Shown here piece after piece: positions 7,876 through 16,912 of a stretch of 60,111 nucleotides of DNA. Where the stretch lies: contig JADGDT010000005.1 of assembly GCA_016744755.1 (NCBI GenBank), positions 5,938 through 66,048 of the forward strand, in the 5' to 3' direction. Origin of the DNA: Ichthyobacteriaceae bacterium (lineage in GTDB: Bacteria; Bacteroidota; Bacteroidia; Flavobacteriales; JADGDT01). The notes under the pieces are model-generated. The model searched no databases and had not been told where the DNA came from. It saw only the letters and a program-made list of their open reading frames with translations. The position numbers were made by a program, and so were the translations under genes. Numbering within the stretch: the first letter of the stretch is position 1; every line of letters starts with the position of its first letter.

Positions 7876-9063
7876 CTAGTCTATTTGTGCTTTGGAAAAC
7901 AACAAAGAAGCAAATGCCACAAACATCAACGCAGAATAAACAGCAATCCACAGCATAGTATTGGGTAAGGAAATACCTAATCCCAGTGAAACAAGTAAGA
8001 ATTCTGTTCCTAACCATCCACTCCAAAAGAAAACATTATATATTTTTAAACGAGGTAGCAAGTTTAATTCTTGGAATAAGAAAATAAGAAAAGGGGTTAC
8101 AATACCTAAGAATATCCAATGCAGGTAAGCTATTTGTAAAAAATGATTCCCTACATTAAACCAAGGTTGGTAAGGTAGGTTTACAATCAACTCGAAAAGA
8201 TATTTGCTTTCCCAAATTATCATTATCACCATTAAGATAACCTTAGTTCCTTTTGTAAAAATATCTTCTGAAAATATAACACTTTTAAGCATGGGAACTA
8301 AAACCATGTAAAAACCTAAGAGTTGTATTGCACTATTTAAGAAGAATAAGTATTCTGTCCAGACGGGGAAATTAAGCCAGTAGAGGCTATCAAAATAACT
8401 AACTATTAATGTTGAAAACATCAGGTATAAACCTAGTTGATATTTCTTACCAACTATAAGTATCGTTTTTCCTTCGAGGTATGAAACTAAAATTGAAATA
8501 ATCGTGAAAACAAACCAAGTATTGTAGTGAAAATGCAAATAGAAATTAATACCAATATTTATGCTTTCTCCTTCAAATATTACTCCATTCTTTATTAGAG
8601 GAATAAGAATAGGTCCAACGCTAGATATTAAAAACCCAATAATACCTAGTTGTAATGGGGTTCTAAGTTTTGTAGAAATAGTTTTTGATTTCTGAAACAT
8701 TTTTAACATTCCCCAGTAAGCAACAACTATGTGAATACTTAGTAGGGCAATAGGAATTTTGCTATAACCAAATGCAAAGAAAGATAAAAATATAAGATTG
8801 CTAATTGCAAACTCTACCCAAAACCAAATTCTGAATGTCTTATTATCGAACAAATTGGTAATTACAAATTTGTTAATCATCCAAATTAAAGCACTAAATA
8901 CCCAACCTAAAAATGCTAAATGAGAATGTGCTTGGCGTAAGTTATATTGGTTAAATTCAAGATTTATAAAAGGAGCTAATCGCAATAGTAAGCCACCTCC
9001 TGCAGCTACAGCCAAAGTTGCAATAATAAATTTTACTCCTATATTTTTATTAATCAAACTCAC
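7876..9063 (-). CDS. Polytopic membrane protein with heme-copper-oxidase-like histidines
   Basis: A 395-residue, almost wholly hydrophobic protein with about 11-12 membrane segments. Histidines sit within the helices: H46 and H48 in RQAHSHLAFLGWV, HIVVAYWGMLK, FYLHFHYNTWFVF, and AYLHWIFLGIVTPF. This pattern recalls subunit I of heme-copper oxidases and nitric oxide reductases, where helix histidines bind heme and CuB. The protein is shorter than a catalytic subunit, and there is no neighbouring subunit II, cytochrome c or assembly gene. It could be a heme-binding relative, a NnrS-like protein, or unrelated. It lies 40 bp downstream of nadB on the same strand, perhaps as the last gene of the nad operon. 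Confidence 0.5.
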   Translation of the reverse strand: MSLINKNIGVKFIIATLAVAAGGGLLLRLAPFINLEFNQYNLRQAHSHLAFLGWVFSALIWMINKFVITNLFDNKTFRIWFWVEFAISNLIFLSFFAFGYSKIPIALLSIHIVVAYWGMLKMFQKSKTISTKLRTPLQLGIIGFLISSVGPILIPLIKNGVIFEGESINIGINFYLHFHYNTWFVFTIISILVSYLEGKTILIVGKKYQLGLYLMFSTLIVSYFDSLYWLNFPVWTEYLFFLNSAIQLLGFYMVLVPMLKSVIFSEDIFTKGTKVILMVIMIIWESKYLFELIVNLPYQPWFNVGNHFLQIAYLHWIFLGIVTPFLIFLFQELNLLPRLKIYNVFFWSGWLGTEFLLVSLGLGISLPNTMLWIAVYSALMFVAFASLLFSKAQID

Positions 9064-9103
9064 TACTAATTACTTATTACTAATCACAACTAACTAAACT
9101 TAG

Positions 9104-10639
9104 CTATAAATCTTTATTAAAAAATACTCCCGAATTACTTTTTCTTTCTTTAGAATGCTCAACAATTAATTGAGAAATACTTAAAAGGTTTCTAAATTCT
9201 AGAGACTTTATAGTGTAGGCTTTGCTATGAATTAACTTCTCGAAATTACTTGATATTTTTTCAACTTCTTTTGCCATAGTATTTATTGATTCGTCAGACT
9301 TTTCTACAGCCATGTACGAACTCATAAGCCATTGTAATTTTTTACGAAGTTCTTTTAAAGGTAAGTCTAGCGATATATTTTTGTTGATAACAGGATGCCA
9401 AAAATCGTCGACATCTACTTCAAATTCAATATTATCAAATTCGTTTAAAGTATTTTTATACGATTGATTGGCATACACAACGGCTTCTAACAACGAGTTT
9501 GATGCTAGTCTATTTGTGCCATGTAAACCTGTTGACGAACATTCGCCACAAGCATACATGCCATTTAAAGAGGATTTTCCTTTTTTGTTTACCGAAATCC
9601 CCCCGCACAAATAATGAGCAGCAGGTGCTACAGGTATGTAATCCTTTTTTAGGTTAAGTCCTAATTCTTTGCACTTAGCAAAGATTACAGGAAAATGTTT
9701 TTCGAATCCGTTGTCTTGAATATGAGTAACATCAAGGTAAACGTAAGGAATAGTTGAATTTCTAATCTCATTTAGATTGGCTCTTGCAACAATATCTCTT
9801 GGCGCTAAATCTTTGCGAACATCATATTTTTCCATGTAAGCTTCGCCATTTTCATTTCTAAGTATTGCCCCTGCTCCACGTACAGCTTCTGAGATTAAAA
9901 AAGCTCTATCACCAATATCTCCAAAAAGAGCTGTAGGATGAAATTGCACCAATTCCATACCTTCTACATTTGCTCCAATACGATATGCAAGTGCAATACC
10001 ATCGCCAGTAGCAACATTAGGATTTGTTGTAATTTTATAAACCTGACCAATTCCTCCAGTAGCTATAAATACAATTTTAGAGACAACGGTTTCTACCTTT
10101 TCACTCTCAGCATTGTAAATATATGCTCCAATAACTCTGTTGTTACTTTTGTTGTTTATTAGCTCTAATGCAAAATTATGATGTAGAAGTTCTATGTTAC
10201 TTAGGTTTTCAGCCTGTCGTAGTAATTTGTCCTGAATCTCTTTACCTGTAAAATCTTTGTGATGAAGAACTCTATTTTTGCTGTGTCCTCCTTCGAGACC
10301 TAAGTCATATTTGCCTTTATTATTCTTGTCGAAATCTACTCCCCAGTTTATAAGATCATCAATAGATTCAGAAGCTTCACTTACAACCATTTCAACAATT
10401 TCCTTGTCGTTTTTATGATCTCCTGCAATCATGGTATCCTCAACGTGTTTGTTTACCTGATCGTTTGAACATGGTAATACACCTGCAATTCCACCCTGAG
10501 CATACTGTGTATTTGAATTGTCGAATCCTTCCTTAGAAAGAACCATTATTTTTGATTTAGGCCATTTTGATGCTACCTTAATAGCATAACTCAATCCCGC
10601 AATTCCTGCTCCAATTACTAGAAAATCTCTTTTAATCAT
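9104..10639 (-). CDS. nadB: L-aspartate oxidase
   Basis: A 511-residue flavoprotein that oxidises L-aspartate to iminoaspartate, the first step of NAD synthesis. The N-terminal FAD site reads VIGAGIAGLSYAIK, and the succinate dehydrogenase/fumarate reductase family signature is visible as NTQYAQGGIAGV. Further motifs are VQFHPTALFGDIGDRAFLISEAVRGAGA with the active-site region, RDIVARA, and HYLCGGISV, all typical of NadB. The C-terminal helical domain is complete. It follows nadA by 72 bp on the same strand, so iminoaspartate would be made next to the quinolinate synthase that uses it. Confidence 0.95.
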   Translation of the reverse strand: MIKRDFLVIGAGIAGLSYAIKVASKWPKSKIMVLSKEGFDNSNTQYAQGGIAGVLPCSNDQVNKHVEDTMIAGDHKNDKEIVEMVVSEASESIDDLINWGVDFDKNNKGKYDLGLEGGHSKNRVLHHKDFTGKEIQDKLLRQAENLSNIELLHHNFALELINNKSNNRVIGAYIYNAESEKVETVVSKIVFIATGGIGQVYKITTNPNVATGDGIALAYRIGANVEGMELVQFHPTALFGDIGDRAFLISEAVRGAGAILRNENGEAYMEKYDVRKDLAPRDIVARANLNEIRNSTIPYVYLDVTHIQDNGFEKHFPVIFAKCKELGLNLKKDYIPVAPAAHYLCGGISVNKKGKSSLNGMYACGECSSTGLHGTNRLASNSLLEAVVYANQSYKNTLNEFDNIEFEVDVDDFWHPVINKNISLDLPLKELRKKLQWLMSSYMAVEKSDESINTMAKEVEKISSNFEKLIHSKAYTIKSLEFRNLLSISQLIVEHSKERKSNSGVFFNKDL

Positions 10640-10711
10640 TTATGGAAAGCTTTAAGCTTATGATTTTTGATTCTAAATAAGTTTACTGTATTCAGTAAAA
10701 AGCTATATTTT

Positions 10712-11674
10712 TTATTTCGACATTTCCAACATCCTATTTATAGAAGGAAGTGCTAGGTCTATTGTTTCTTGCTCCAAGATAACCTCTGGAGTATCATTTT
10801 TCATGCAATTATAAAGCTTTTCTATAGTATTCATTTTCATGTATGTACATTCGCTACAATTGCAAATATAATCGTCTTTTACAGGTACTGGGATTAGAGT
10901 TTTGCTTGGCGCAACCTTCTTCATCTCGTGAAGTATTCCCATTTCTGTAGCAACAATAAATGATTTAGCTTCTGCTGTTTTTACGTACTCAATAAGTTTA
11001 GCGGTAGAACCTATAAAATCTGCAACGTTTAATACGGGTGCTTCTGATTCTGGATGAGCAATAAGTTCAGCTCCAGGATTCTCTTTCATTAAATCGGTAA
11101 TTTTTTCTAGAGAAAAAGCTTCGTGAACCATGCACGAACCATCCCAAAGAATCATATCTCTTCCAGTTTGTTTATTGATGTATGCACCAAGATTCCTGTC
11201 TGGACCAAAAATTATTTTTTCATCTGCCGGTAATTGATTAATCAATTTTTCGGCATTAGAAGAAGTTACAACTAGATCTGTAACTGTTTTTACAGCTGCC
11301 GATGCATTTACATATGTAATAACTGTGTGATCGGGATGTTTCTCTACAAAAGGTTTAAACTCTTCTATTGGGCATGATTCTGCCAACGAGCAACCTGCTT
11401 CCATATCGGGTAAAACTACTTTTTTTGAAGGGTTAAGAATTTTTGCAGTTTCTGCCATAAAATGTACTCCGCAAAAAACAATTATATCGGCATCAACATT
11501 AGCAGCTATTTGTGCTAATTGTAAACTGTCGCCTACATAATCACCCAATTCTTGTATCTCAGGTATTTGGTAGTAATGAGCTAGAATTACCGCGTTCTTT
11601 TCTTTTTTTAATCTCTTTATTTCAGCTACGTAGTCTATGCTTGCGTTCGCTGTATTTGAATCTGTTAATGCCAT
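10712..11674 (-). CDS. nadA: Quinolinate synthase
   Basis: A 320-residue [4Fe-4S] enzyme that condenses iminoaspartate with dihydroxyacetone phosphate to quinolinate. Recognised features are the start segment IKRLKKEKNAVILAHYYQIPEIQ, then FCGVHFMAETAKILNP with the first cluster cysteine, WDGSCMVHE, and the C-terminal CNCSECTYMKMNTIEKLYNCM, which would provide the remaining cluster cysteines. Length is normal for the short bacterial form. It is the first gene of the minus-strand nadA-nadB pair and has a TAnnTTTG box upstream. Confidence 0.96.
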   Translation of the reverse strand: MALTDSNTANASIDYVAEIKRLKKEKNAVILAHYYQIPEIQELGDYVGDSLQLAQIAANVDADIIVFCGVHFMAETAKILNPSKKVVLPDMEAGCSLAESCPIEEFKPFVEKHPDHTVITYVNASAAVKTVTDLVVTSSNAEKLINQLPADEKIIFGPDRNLGAYINKQTGRDMILWDGSCMVHEAFSLEKITDLMKENPGAELIAHPESEAPVLNVADFIGSTAKLIEYVKTAEAKSFIVATEMGILHEMKKVAPSKTLIPVPVKDDYICNCSECTYMKMNTIEKLYNCMKNDTPEVILEQETIDLALPSINRMLEMSK

Positions 11675-11707
11675 TTTTCTCTATTTCTTGAAAATCGAAA
11701 ATTTTGC

Positions 11708-11715
11708 CAAATTTA
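11708..11715 (-). promoter_or_regulatory. -7 promoter box of nadA
   Basis: Minus-strand TAAATTTG fits TAnnTTTG, 33 nt before the nadA ATG. I see no -33 TTG at standard spacing. Confidence 0.45.
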
Positions 11716-11808
11716 GTATTTCTTTTAATATGTTGAGTTGTTTAATTGCCTTATGTTTAGTTGTTGTAAGTATCAGTTTTACACTCTACATTCAACAAAA
11801 ATCAACAC

Positions 11809-12582
11809 TTAATAAACAGAAGCTTTAACACCCTCTTTTTGCAATCTTTGAGAGATTTCTTCAAGTTTATCGGCATCTATAGTTTCTAAGTTATCTGTAG
11901 GAGTATCTCGTTCTAGAGAGTAAATCATAACATCACTCGGATTTATTTTTTTAACAAGTTCTATCCATGCCGAAACTTCTTCTTCGGTAGTATTATCGAA
12001 TTTATCTCCTTTGTATTCTCCTCTCAAGAATAGTGTTTGAATAACTACTTTATCTGCTAATTTTTTGTAATGCTCTGCCAAATATTCTAACGATCTTTTT
12101 GTCTTTGGTCTGTCAATAAGGTGATAAGTTTTATCGGTACCAGCATCTAGTTTTAGTACAGGCAAATCTACCTTGTGTAGAGCCTCTCTTATTCCGTCTT
12201 TGTTAATTAACAATCCATTAGATAAAACTGCAACATTAGCTTTAGGGTAATACTTATCTCTCAGAGCCATAGATAAGTCTATAATTCTAGGGAATTCAGG
12301 ATGAACAGTAGGTTCTCCGTTACCCGCAAATGTGAAAGAATCTACATTTACACCTTCAGCTTTTATTTTTATTAAGTAGTTTTCAAACTCTTCAGCAACC
12401 TCTTCGTAACTTGGCAATTCTATTTTATGATTTGGTGGTAATGTCCAACCACACTCACAGTAAACACAATCAAGGTTACATAACTTATAGTCGTTTGGCA
12501 AAAGGTTAATTCCTAGCGAATCGCCAAACCTTCTACTTTTGATTGGTCCAAATATCGTTTTGTCGAATAAAAAAGTCCCCAT
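11809..12582 (-). CDS. Radical SAM protein (COG0731-like)
   Basis: A 257-residue radical SAM enzyme. The cluster motif is CNLDCVYC near residue 34, in the exact CxxxCxxC spacing. It is followed by TFAGNGEPTVHPEFP, the GGE-like SAM-binding motif in the GNGEPT variant, and by AVLSNGLL. The N-terminus IFGPIKSRRFGDSLGINLLP resembles the wybutosine-related Fe-S oxidoreductase family (COG0731). The substrate is unknown. It lies 134 bp upstream of nadA and 125 bp downstream of the glutaminyl cyclase gene, all on the minus strand. It has its own -7 box, so it is probably a separate unit. Confidence 0.82.
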   Translation of the reverse strand: MGTFLFDKTIFGPIKSRRFGDSLGINLLPNDYKLCNLDCVYCECGWTLPPNHKIELPSYEEVAEEFENYLIKIKAEGVNVDSFTFAGNGEPTVHPEFPRIIDLSMALRDKYYPKANVAVLSNGLLINKDGIREALHKVDLPVLKLDAGTDKTYHLIDRPKTKRSLEYLAEHYKKLADKVVIQTLFLRGEYKGDKFDNTTEEEVSAWIELVKKINPSDVMIYSLERDTPTDNLETIDADKLEEISQRLQKEGVKASVY

Positions 12583-12621
12583 TGTTTTTTCTTTTTCTAA
12601 TGATAGAAGAATTTAAGGTCG

Positions 12622-12629
12622 CAAATGTA
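12622..12629 (-). promoter_or_regulatory. -7 promoter box of the radical SAM gene
   Basis: Minus-strand TACATTTG fits TAnnTTTG, 39 nt before the ATG. A -33 box is not evident. Confidence 0.45.
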
Positions 12630-12707
12630 AAATATTTAAAATCATTCTTGATAGTGGATGTAATTAATTTTGAAGATTTTAGTTGAAGGATGTAGAAGGG
12701 AAAAGAA

Positions 12708-13700
12708 TTAAAAACCTTCAATACTAATCTCATACATTTTATTCCAATGTTTTCCTGTAATTAAGAAATTACCATTGTTAAGTTTTGCAATGCCGTTTAG
12801 TACACCTTGCCTTCTATGTTTTTCAGCAATATCTCCAAAATATAAATTGTATAAAACAGCTCCTGTATTATAATCAATAACAACGATGATATCCTTTGTG
12901 AAAACATTTGCAAACAAGAATCCATCTACATATTCCAATTCATTTACATATTTTATCATCCCCTTATTGTCGTATACCTGAAGTATTTTTGCTATAGAAT
13001 AGCTATTTGGGTTTAGAAAATAAATACTATTTGTACCATCAGACATTATCAAATTAGTGCCATCGTTTGTCAATCCCCAACCTTCAAAATCAATGGGAGT
13101 GTCTCTGATGTCTATAAGTGATAAATCATCAGGATTAAAAGTTAGTATTTTGTGTTTTCTGTATGTAAGCCCATAAAGTTTGTCGTTCAAAATTGTTATT
13201 CCTTCAGCAAAAATATCATCATCATATTTATACTCTTCTCTTTTTAATTCGGCTTCTACATTGTATTTTAAAAGTCTAGATTTTTTGTATTCCCCACCCG
13301 ATTCGTATATTTTTCCTTTGTACTGCTCTAGTCCTTCTGTGTAAGTATCAGATCCGTGGCGGTAAGTATTTATAATTTTATATTTAAGATCAGCCACATC
13401 GTTGCTAGGATATACAATTATTTTCCTTTTAGCTTGTTTCTTTTTGCCTTCAAAAGAATACTCGAAGCTAAGATTGTTTTCTCCAATTCTGAATATAGTA
13501 GGATCTATATATATTTTATTTTCCGATTTTAGATCATTTACTGTTAAGTCAAAATCAATATCTGACTTAATTTTAAGTGTATCACCAAAATGATAAACGG
13601 TAGAAGTATTAATATCTGAAAAAGGAATCATTTCTCTTTCGCAAGATTGAGATACAAGTGTGTAAATTATAAATAATGCTGTAAGAACTTTCGAAATCAT
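12708..13700 (-). CDS. Glutaminyl-peptide cyclotransferase, lipoprotein
   Basis: About 330 residues. From MISKVLTALFIIYTLVSQSC it has a signal peptide with a lipobox ending in Cys20, so it should be a lipoprotein. After a 100-residue N-terminal domain, the rest looks like the five-bladed propeller of the plant-type glutamine cyclotransferase family: TEGLEQYKGKIYESGGEYKKS, FAEGITILNDKLYGLTYR, GWGLTNDGTNLIMSDGT, ELEYVDGFLFANV and GVLNGIAKLNNGNFLITGKHW. These enzymes turn N-terminal Gln into pyroglutamate on exported proteins. The longer frame to 13727 was rejected because a -7 box overlaps that start and the lipoprotein signal begins at 13700. Confidence 0.85.
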   Translation of the reverse strand: MISKVLTALFIIYTLVSQSCEREMIPFSDINTSTVYHFGDTLKIKSDIDFDLTVNDLKSENKIYIDPTIFRIGENNLSFEYSFEGKKKQAKRKIIVYPSNDVADLKYKIINTYRHGSDTYTEGLEQYKGKIYESGGEYKKSRLLKYNVEAELKREEYKYDDDIFAEGITILNDKLYGLTYRKHKILTFNPDDLSLIDIRDTPIDFEGWGLTNDGTNLIMSDGTNSIYFLNPNSYSIAKILQVYDNKGMIKYVNELEYVDGFLFANVFTKDIIVVIDYNTGAVLYNLYFGDIAEKHRRQGVLNGIAKLNNGNFLITGKHWNKMYEISIEGF

Positions 13701-13724
13701 CTTTTGTAAATTAAAAACAAGGAG

Positions 13725-13732
13725 CAAATTTA
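13725..13732 (-). promoter_or_regulatory. -7 promoter box of the glutaminyl cyclase gene
   Basis: Minus-strand TAAATTTG fits TAnnTTTG. It overlaps the upstream in-frame ATG at 13727, so transcripts from it could only use the ATG at 13700. Confidence 0.45.
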
Positions 13733-14020
13733 TAAAAGGAATACTTAAATATGTAGATAATATCTATCTGTTTTAATACTATTTTGTAAGTATGTTATAG
13801 CATAAGCATATATAAGTATAACAACAATTGAATTAATAAAACTACTAAAGTGTTAATAAATTGAATTAATTTTGTGCCTTTGATATATAAAAGACATTGT
13901 TCTAAAAAAGCGTCAACATTATTAATGATCTTGTACTTGCTAATAGCAATCTCAAATTTTTAATAATTATGAACTACTCGAACAAATAGTAAGTATCAAC
14001 CTATACAAATAAAATCAATA
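13733..14020. other. AT-rich divergent intergenic region before lrgA
   Basis: This gap lies between two divergent genes. Apart from the two -7 boxes listed separately, I see only AT-rich sequence and no ORF, strong hairpin or repeat. Confidence 0.5.
13867..13874 (+). promoter_or_regulatory. -7 promoter box of lrgAB
   Basis: TAATTTTG matches TAnnTTTG, 146 nt before the lrgA ATG. A transcript from it would have a leader of about 140 nt. No -33 TTG is seen at standard spacing. Confidence 0.4.
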
Positions 14021-14380
14021 ATGAAAATAATAGGACAGTTAGCAATAATTCTTGCGGTTTACCTCTCAGGATTATTATTAGAGCATATTTTTAGTTTACC
14101 TCTTCCGGGAAGTATAATCGGTTTACTATTGATGTTGTTACTACTTCATTTAAATATTATTAAGGTTGAAAAAATAAAGCAGGTATCAGATTTTTTTCTA
14201 AATAATATGATGTTTTTCTTCATACCTGCTACTGTTGGAATAATGGCTAGTTATCAAATACTCGAAGGTTTTTTACTTAAAATCATTGTATTAGTAATGA
14301 TTTCAGTATTGATAACAATTTCGATTACAGCTTTAGTTGTTCAGTTTATTGCAAAACGAAAAGACAGAAATAATGGATGA
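14021..14380 (+). CDS. lrgA: CidA/LrgA family membrane protein
   Basis: A 119-residue protein with four hydrophobic segments, the usual size and layout of CidA/LrgA holin-like proteins. The conserved LPLPGSIIGLLLMLLLLHLNIIKVE segment lies between segments 1 and 2, followed by FLNNMMFFFIPATVGIM. The family is linked to control of autolysis and, more recently, to export of small organic acids such as pyruvate. Which applies here is unknown. The stop overlaps the start of lrgB by 8 bp, so the two are translationally coupled. Confidence 0.88.
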   Translation: MKIIGQLAIILAVYLSGLLLEHIFSLPLPGSIIGLLLMLLLLHLNIIKVEKIKQVSDFFLNNMMFFFIPATVGIMASYQILEGFLLKIIVLVMISVLITISITALVVQFIAKRKDRNNG

Positions 14381-15068
14381 ATTTTTCGAAAACCCTATAT
14401 TCGGTTTATTCTTAACGTTGGCAATTGGATGGTTAGGAGTTAAGATACGAGATAAGAGTGGTAAGAATTGGGTTAATCCAATGCTTTTATCAGTATTAAT
14501 GGTAATTGTGGTTTTGCTGACTTTAGATATACCTTACGAGAGCTACAAAAAAGGAGGAGACCTAATACACATGTTTCTTGGTCCAATTACAGTTGTGCTT
14601 GCAGTTCCTCTTTACAGTAATCGGGATTACTTGAAAAAATATTCTAAATCTATATTAGTAGGTATTCTATTGGGTTCTTTTTCGGCATTGATTTCGGTAG
14701 TTTTTCTTTCAAAACTATTTGGACTAGACGAATTTTTGATGAAATCAATTATGGGTAGATCTGTAACTACCCCAATTGCTTTAGCAATTGCTGATATGTT
14801 AAAAGCCAATCAATCTATAGTGATAATTGCCGTTTCAATTACAGGTGTATTCTCTATTCTTATAGTTCCTTTTGTTTATAAACTTCTTAAAATAACTCAT
14901 CCGATTGCGAAAGGTGTTGCATTAGGTACTGCTGCCCATGCAATAGGTACAGGAAAAGCAATGGAATACGGGCCTCTTGAAGGTGCAATGAGTGCACTTT
15001 CTATTGGAATAGCCGGAGTCTTTACTATTGTTTGGATTCTAATTTTTCAAGTGATTGGTTTTATTTAA
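14373..15068 (+). CDS. lrgB: LrgB family protein
   Basis: A 231-residue membrane protein with 6-7 hydrophobic segments. The conserved LrgB/CidB core is present: NPMLLSVLMVIVVLL near the start, HMFLGPITVVLAVPLY, the GRSVTTPIALAIAD segment, and AHAIGTGKAMEYGPLEGAMSALSIGIAG near the end. It would act with LrgA in the inner membrane. I start it at ATG 14373 (MDEFFENPIFGLFLTL). The frame is open 36 bp further up, but that part lies inside lrgA and does not look like family sequence. Confidence 0.9.
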   Translation: MDEFFENPIFGLFLTLAIGWLGVKIRDKSGKNWVNPMLLSVLMVIVVLLTLDIPYESYKKGGDLIHMFLGPITVVLAVPLYSNRDYLKKYSKSILVGILLGSFSALISVVFLSKLFGLDEFLMKSIMGRSVTTPIALAIADMLKANQSIVIIAVSITGVFSILIVPFVYKLLKITHPIAKGVALGTAAHAIGTGKAMEYGPLEGAMSALSIGIAGVFTIVWILIFQVIGFI

Positions 15069-15256
15069 AGACTCTTCTTATTTCTAATTCCAAGAAAAAT
15101 TAGAGACAAAATAAATACATGTTATCCCTCCAGATACTCATAAGTATTTATCAATTATATCTGCTAATAAGTACTCAAAACTATCTCCTTTTTCCATAAC
15201 TCATCATCAATTAAATCACTTTGTCAATAAACAGTGTGAAAGTTGAAAAAAAACAT

Positions 15257-15264
15257 TAATTTTG
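15257..15264 (+). promoter_or_regulatory. -7 promoter box of ruvX-def
   Basis: TAATTTTG matches TAnnTTTG, 45 nt before the ruvX ATG. A TTG at 15243-15245 is 11 nt upstream, shorter than usual for a -33 box. Confidence 0.45.
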
Positions 15265-15309
15265 CACACTATTTTTTTAGAGATAAAAGAGTTAATTATA
15301 TTGGAGTTT

Positions 15310-15729
15310 ATGGGAAAGTTGCTAGCAATTGATTTTGGAACTAAGCGTATAGGATTGGCAGAAACCGATCCCTTACAAATAATTGCTTCTGGATTAGATA
15401 CTATAGAAAACAAGAAAATATTTGAGTTTTTAGACGGTTATCTAAAGAGTGAGCAGGTTGATGAAATTATAGTAGGAGAGCCAAAACGAATGGATGATAC
15501 TCCTTCTGAAAGTGAAAAACACATAAAACCTTTTATAGAAGAGCTCGAAAAAAAATATCCTAATATTCCTATTAAACGTTTTGATGAACGTTATACTTCA
15601 AAAATGGCATTTCAAACCATGATTGATAGTGGAATAGGAAAAAAGGCAAGAAGAAACAAAGGCTTGATAGATAAGATTAGTGCAACAATTATTTTACAAT
15701 CTTACATGGAAAGCAAACAGAGTTTTTAG
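15310..15729 (+). CDS. ruvX: Holliday junction resolvase RuvX / YqgF family
   Basis: A 139-residue RNase H-fold protein: the start MGKLLAIDFGTKRIGLAETD carries the first catalytic Asp, IIVGEPKRMDD is the second conserved block, and FDERYTSKMAF carries the catalytic Glu/Arg block. The family is implicated in pre-16S rRNA 5' maturation and was first proposed as a Holliday junction resolvase. The frame is open upstream to 15262, but that would overlap the -7 box at 15257-15264; ATG 15310 gives the conserved N-terminus. def follows 15 bp later on the same strand, probably in one operon. Confidence 0.92.
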   Translation: MGKLLAIDFGTKRIGLAETDPLQIIASGLDTIENKKIFEFLDGYLKSEQVDEIIVGEPKRMDDTPSESEKHIKPFIEELEKKYPNIPIKRFDERYTSKMAFQTMIDSGIGKKARRNKGLIDKISATIILQSYMESKQSF

Positions 15730-15744
15730 AATAAAAATAAGAAT

Positions 15745-16326
15745 ATGATATTACCAGTAGTAGCCTATGGCGACCCCGTTCTTCGTAAAGAATGTAAAGA
15801 CATAGATAAAGATTATCCGAAATTAGATGCATTTATCGCAAACATGTGGGATACAATGTACAATGCTAATGGCGTAGGTTTAGCTGCTCCACAGGCAGGA
15901 CGTGCAATTAGATTATTTACAATAGACGCTAATCCTTTTGCCGAAGAAGGCGAAGAAGATTTCGAGTTTTTAAAAGACTTTAAAAGAGTTTTTATTAATG
16001 CCGAAATTATCGAGAGAAGAGGAGAAGAATGGGCTTTTAACGAAGGTTGTTTAACAATACCTGATGTTCATGAAGATGTTTTTCGTCCTGAAACTATTGT
16101 TATGGAGTACTACGATGAGAATTGGGAATTTCATACCGAAGAATTTAATGGATTAGCTGCTAGAGTTATTCAGCATGAGTACGACCATATCGAAGGGATT
16201 TTGTTTACCGATAGGTTATCTAGCTTAAAAAAGCGCTTGATAAAAGGGAAGCTTACTAGTATATCTAAAGGAAAAGTTGATGTTGATTACAACATGAGAT
16301 TTCCGTTAAAAAAAGGAAGACAATAA
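15745..16326 (+). CDS. def: Peptide deformylase
   Basis: A 193-residue metallo-hydrolase that removes the formyl group from new N-terminal methionines. The three family motifs are GVGLAAPQAG (motif 1), EGCLTIP (motif 2, with the metal-binding Cys; EGCLS is more common) and QHEYDHIEG (motif 3, HExxH). The region RIFTIDANPFAEEGEEDFEFLKDF is a slightly longer acidic insert between motifs 1 and 2, as in other Bacteroidota deformylases. It is coupled to ruvX at 15 bp spacing. Confidence 0.96.
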   Translation: MILPVVAYGDPVLRKECKDIDKDYPKLDAFIANMWDTMYNANGVGLAAPQAGRAIRLFTIDANPFAEEGEEDFEFLKDFKRVFINAEIIERRGEEWAFNEGCLTIPDVHEDVFRPETIVMEYYDENWEFHTEEFNGLAARVIQHEYDHIEGILFTDRLSSLKKRLIKGKLTSISKGKVDVDYNMRFPLKKGRQ

Positions 16327-16371
16327 AATAGTTAAGAATTAATAATCATAAGTTTTGAGTTAGGTAGTAAA

Positions 16372-16412
16372 AAATCAGTTTAACTGATTTACTGCATTAC
16401 TGTTTACTCATC
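16372..16412. repeat. Octamer repeat (ACTGnnTT) before the DUF5606 gene
   Basis: A perfect palindrome AAATCAGTT-T-AACTGATTT (16372-16390) runs into phased ACTGATTT, ACTGCATT, ACTGTTT, ACTCATC units. The same octamer occurs before mazG (17006-17053) and at the mazG stop codon (17836-17867). Confidence 0.55.
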
Positions 16413-16434
16413 ACTATTTTAAAAAATACAAAAG

Positions 16435-16869
16435 ATGAATTTAGAAGGAATTATTTCAATAGCTGGAAAAGGTGGATTGTATAAATTATTGTCACAATCT
16501 CGTGGTGGATTTATAGTTGAGTCTCTAGTAGACGGTAAACGTTTTCCAGTACAATCAACAAACAATGTTAGCTCGTTGAGTGATATTGCAATGTACACTT
16601 ACGAAGAGGAGGTTCCTTTGGTTGAAGTATTTAATAATATTGCTAAGAAAGAAAACGAAGGTCTAACACTAAATCACAAAGAGAGCGCAAAAGTATTGAA
16701 AGAATATTTCTCTACTGTACTTCCTGATTTTGATGAAGATAGAGTTTACAATTCTGACATTAAGAAAGTTTTTCAATGGTATAACCTACTTCACGGAGCT
16801 GGATTAGTTAAAATATCTGAAGAGAAAGAAGATACTATCGAGGATGCTGATGTAGTTTCTGAAGACTAG
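16435..16869 (+). CDS. DUF5606 protein
   Basis: A 144-residue protein matching the Bacteroidota-restricted DUF5606 family: MNLEGIISIAGKGGLYKLLSQ, then FIVESLVDGKRFPVQ and NVSSLSDIAMYTYEEEVPL. The first half looks like a small beta-rich domain; the C-terminal half is helical and ends in an acidic tail. No catalytic motif, signal peptide or membrane segment is visible. Function unknown. It lies 108 bp after def and before mazG on the same strand, with a hairpin between it and mazG, so it may end the ruvX-def operon. Confidence 0.82.
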   Translation: MNLEGIISIAGKGGLYKLLSQSRGGFIVESLVDGKRFPVQSTNNVSSLSDIAMYTYEEEVPLVEVFNNIAKKENEGLTLNHKESAKVLKEYFSTVLPDFDEDRVYNSDIKKVFQWYNLLHGAGLVKISEEKEDTIEDADVVSED

Positions 16870-16912
16870 TATCTACAAAATATACACTGATTAATTTTCA
16901 GTGATAAATATC

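Noticed and set aside
14021-15068. LrgA/LrgB as part of a toxin-antitoxin or lysis system
   Set aside because: Only the two membrane proteins are present, with no regulator or hydrolase; metabolite export is as likely.
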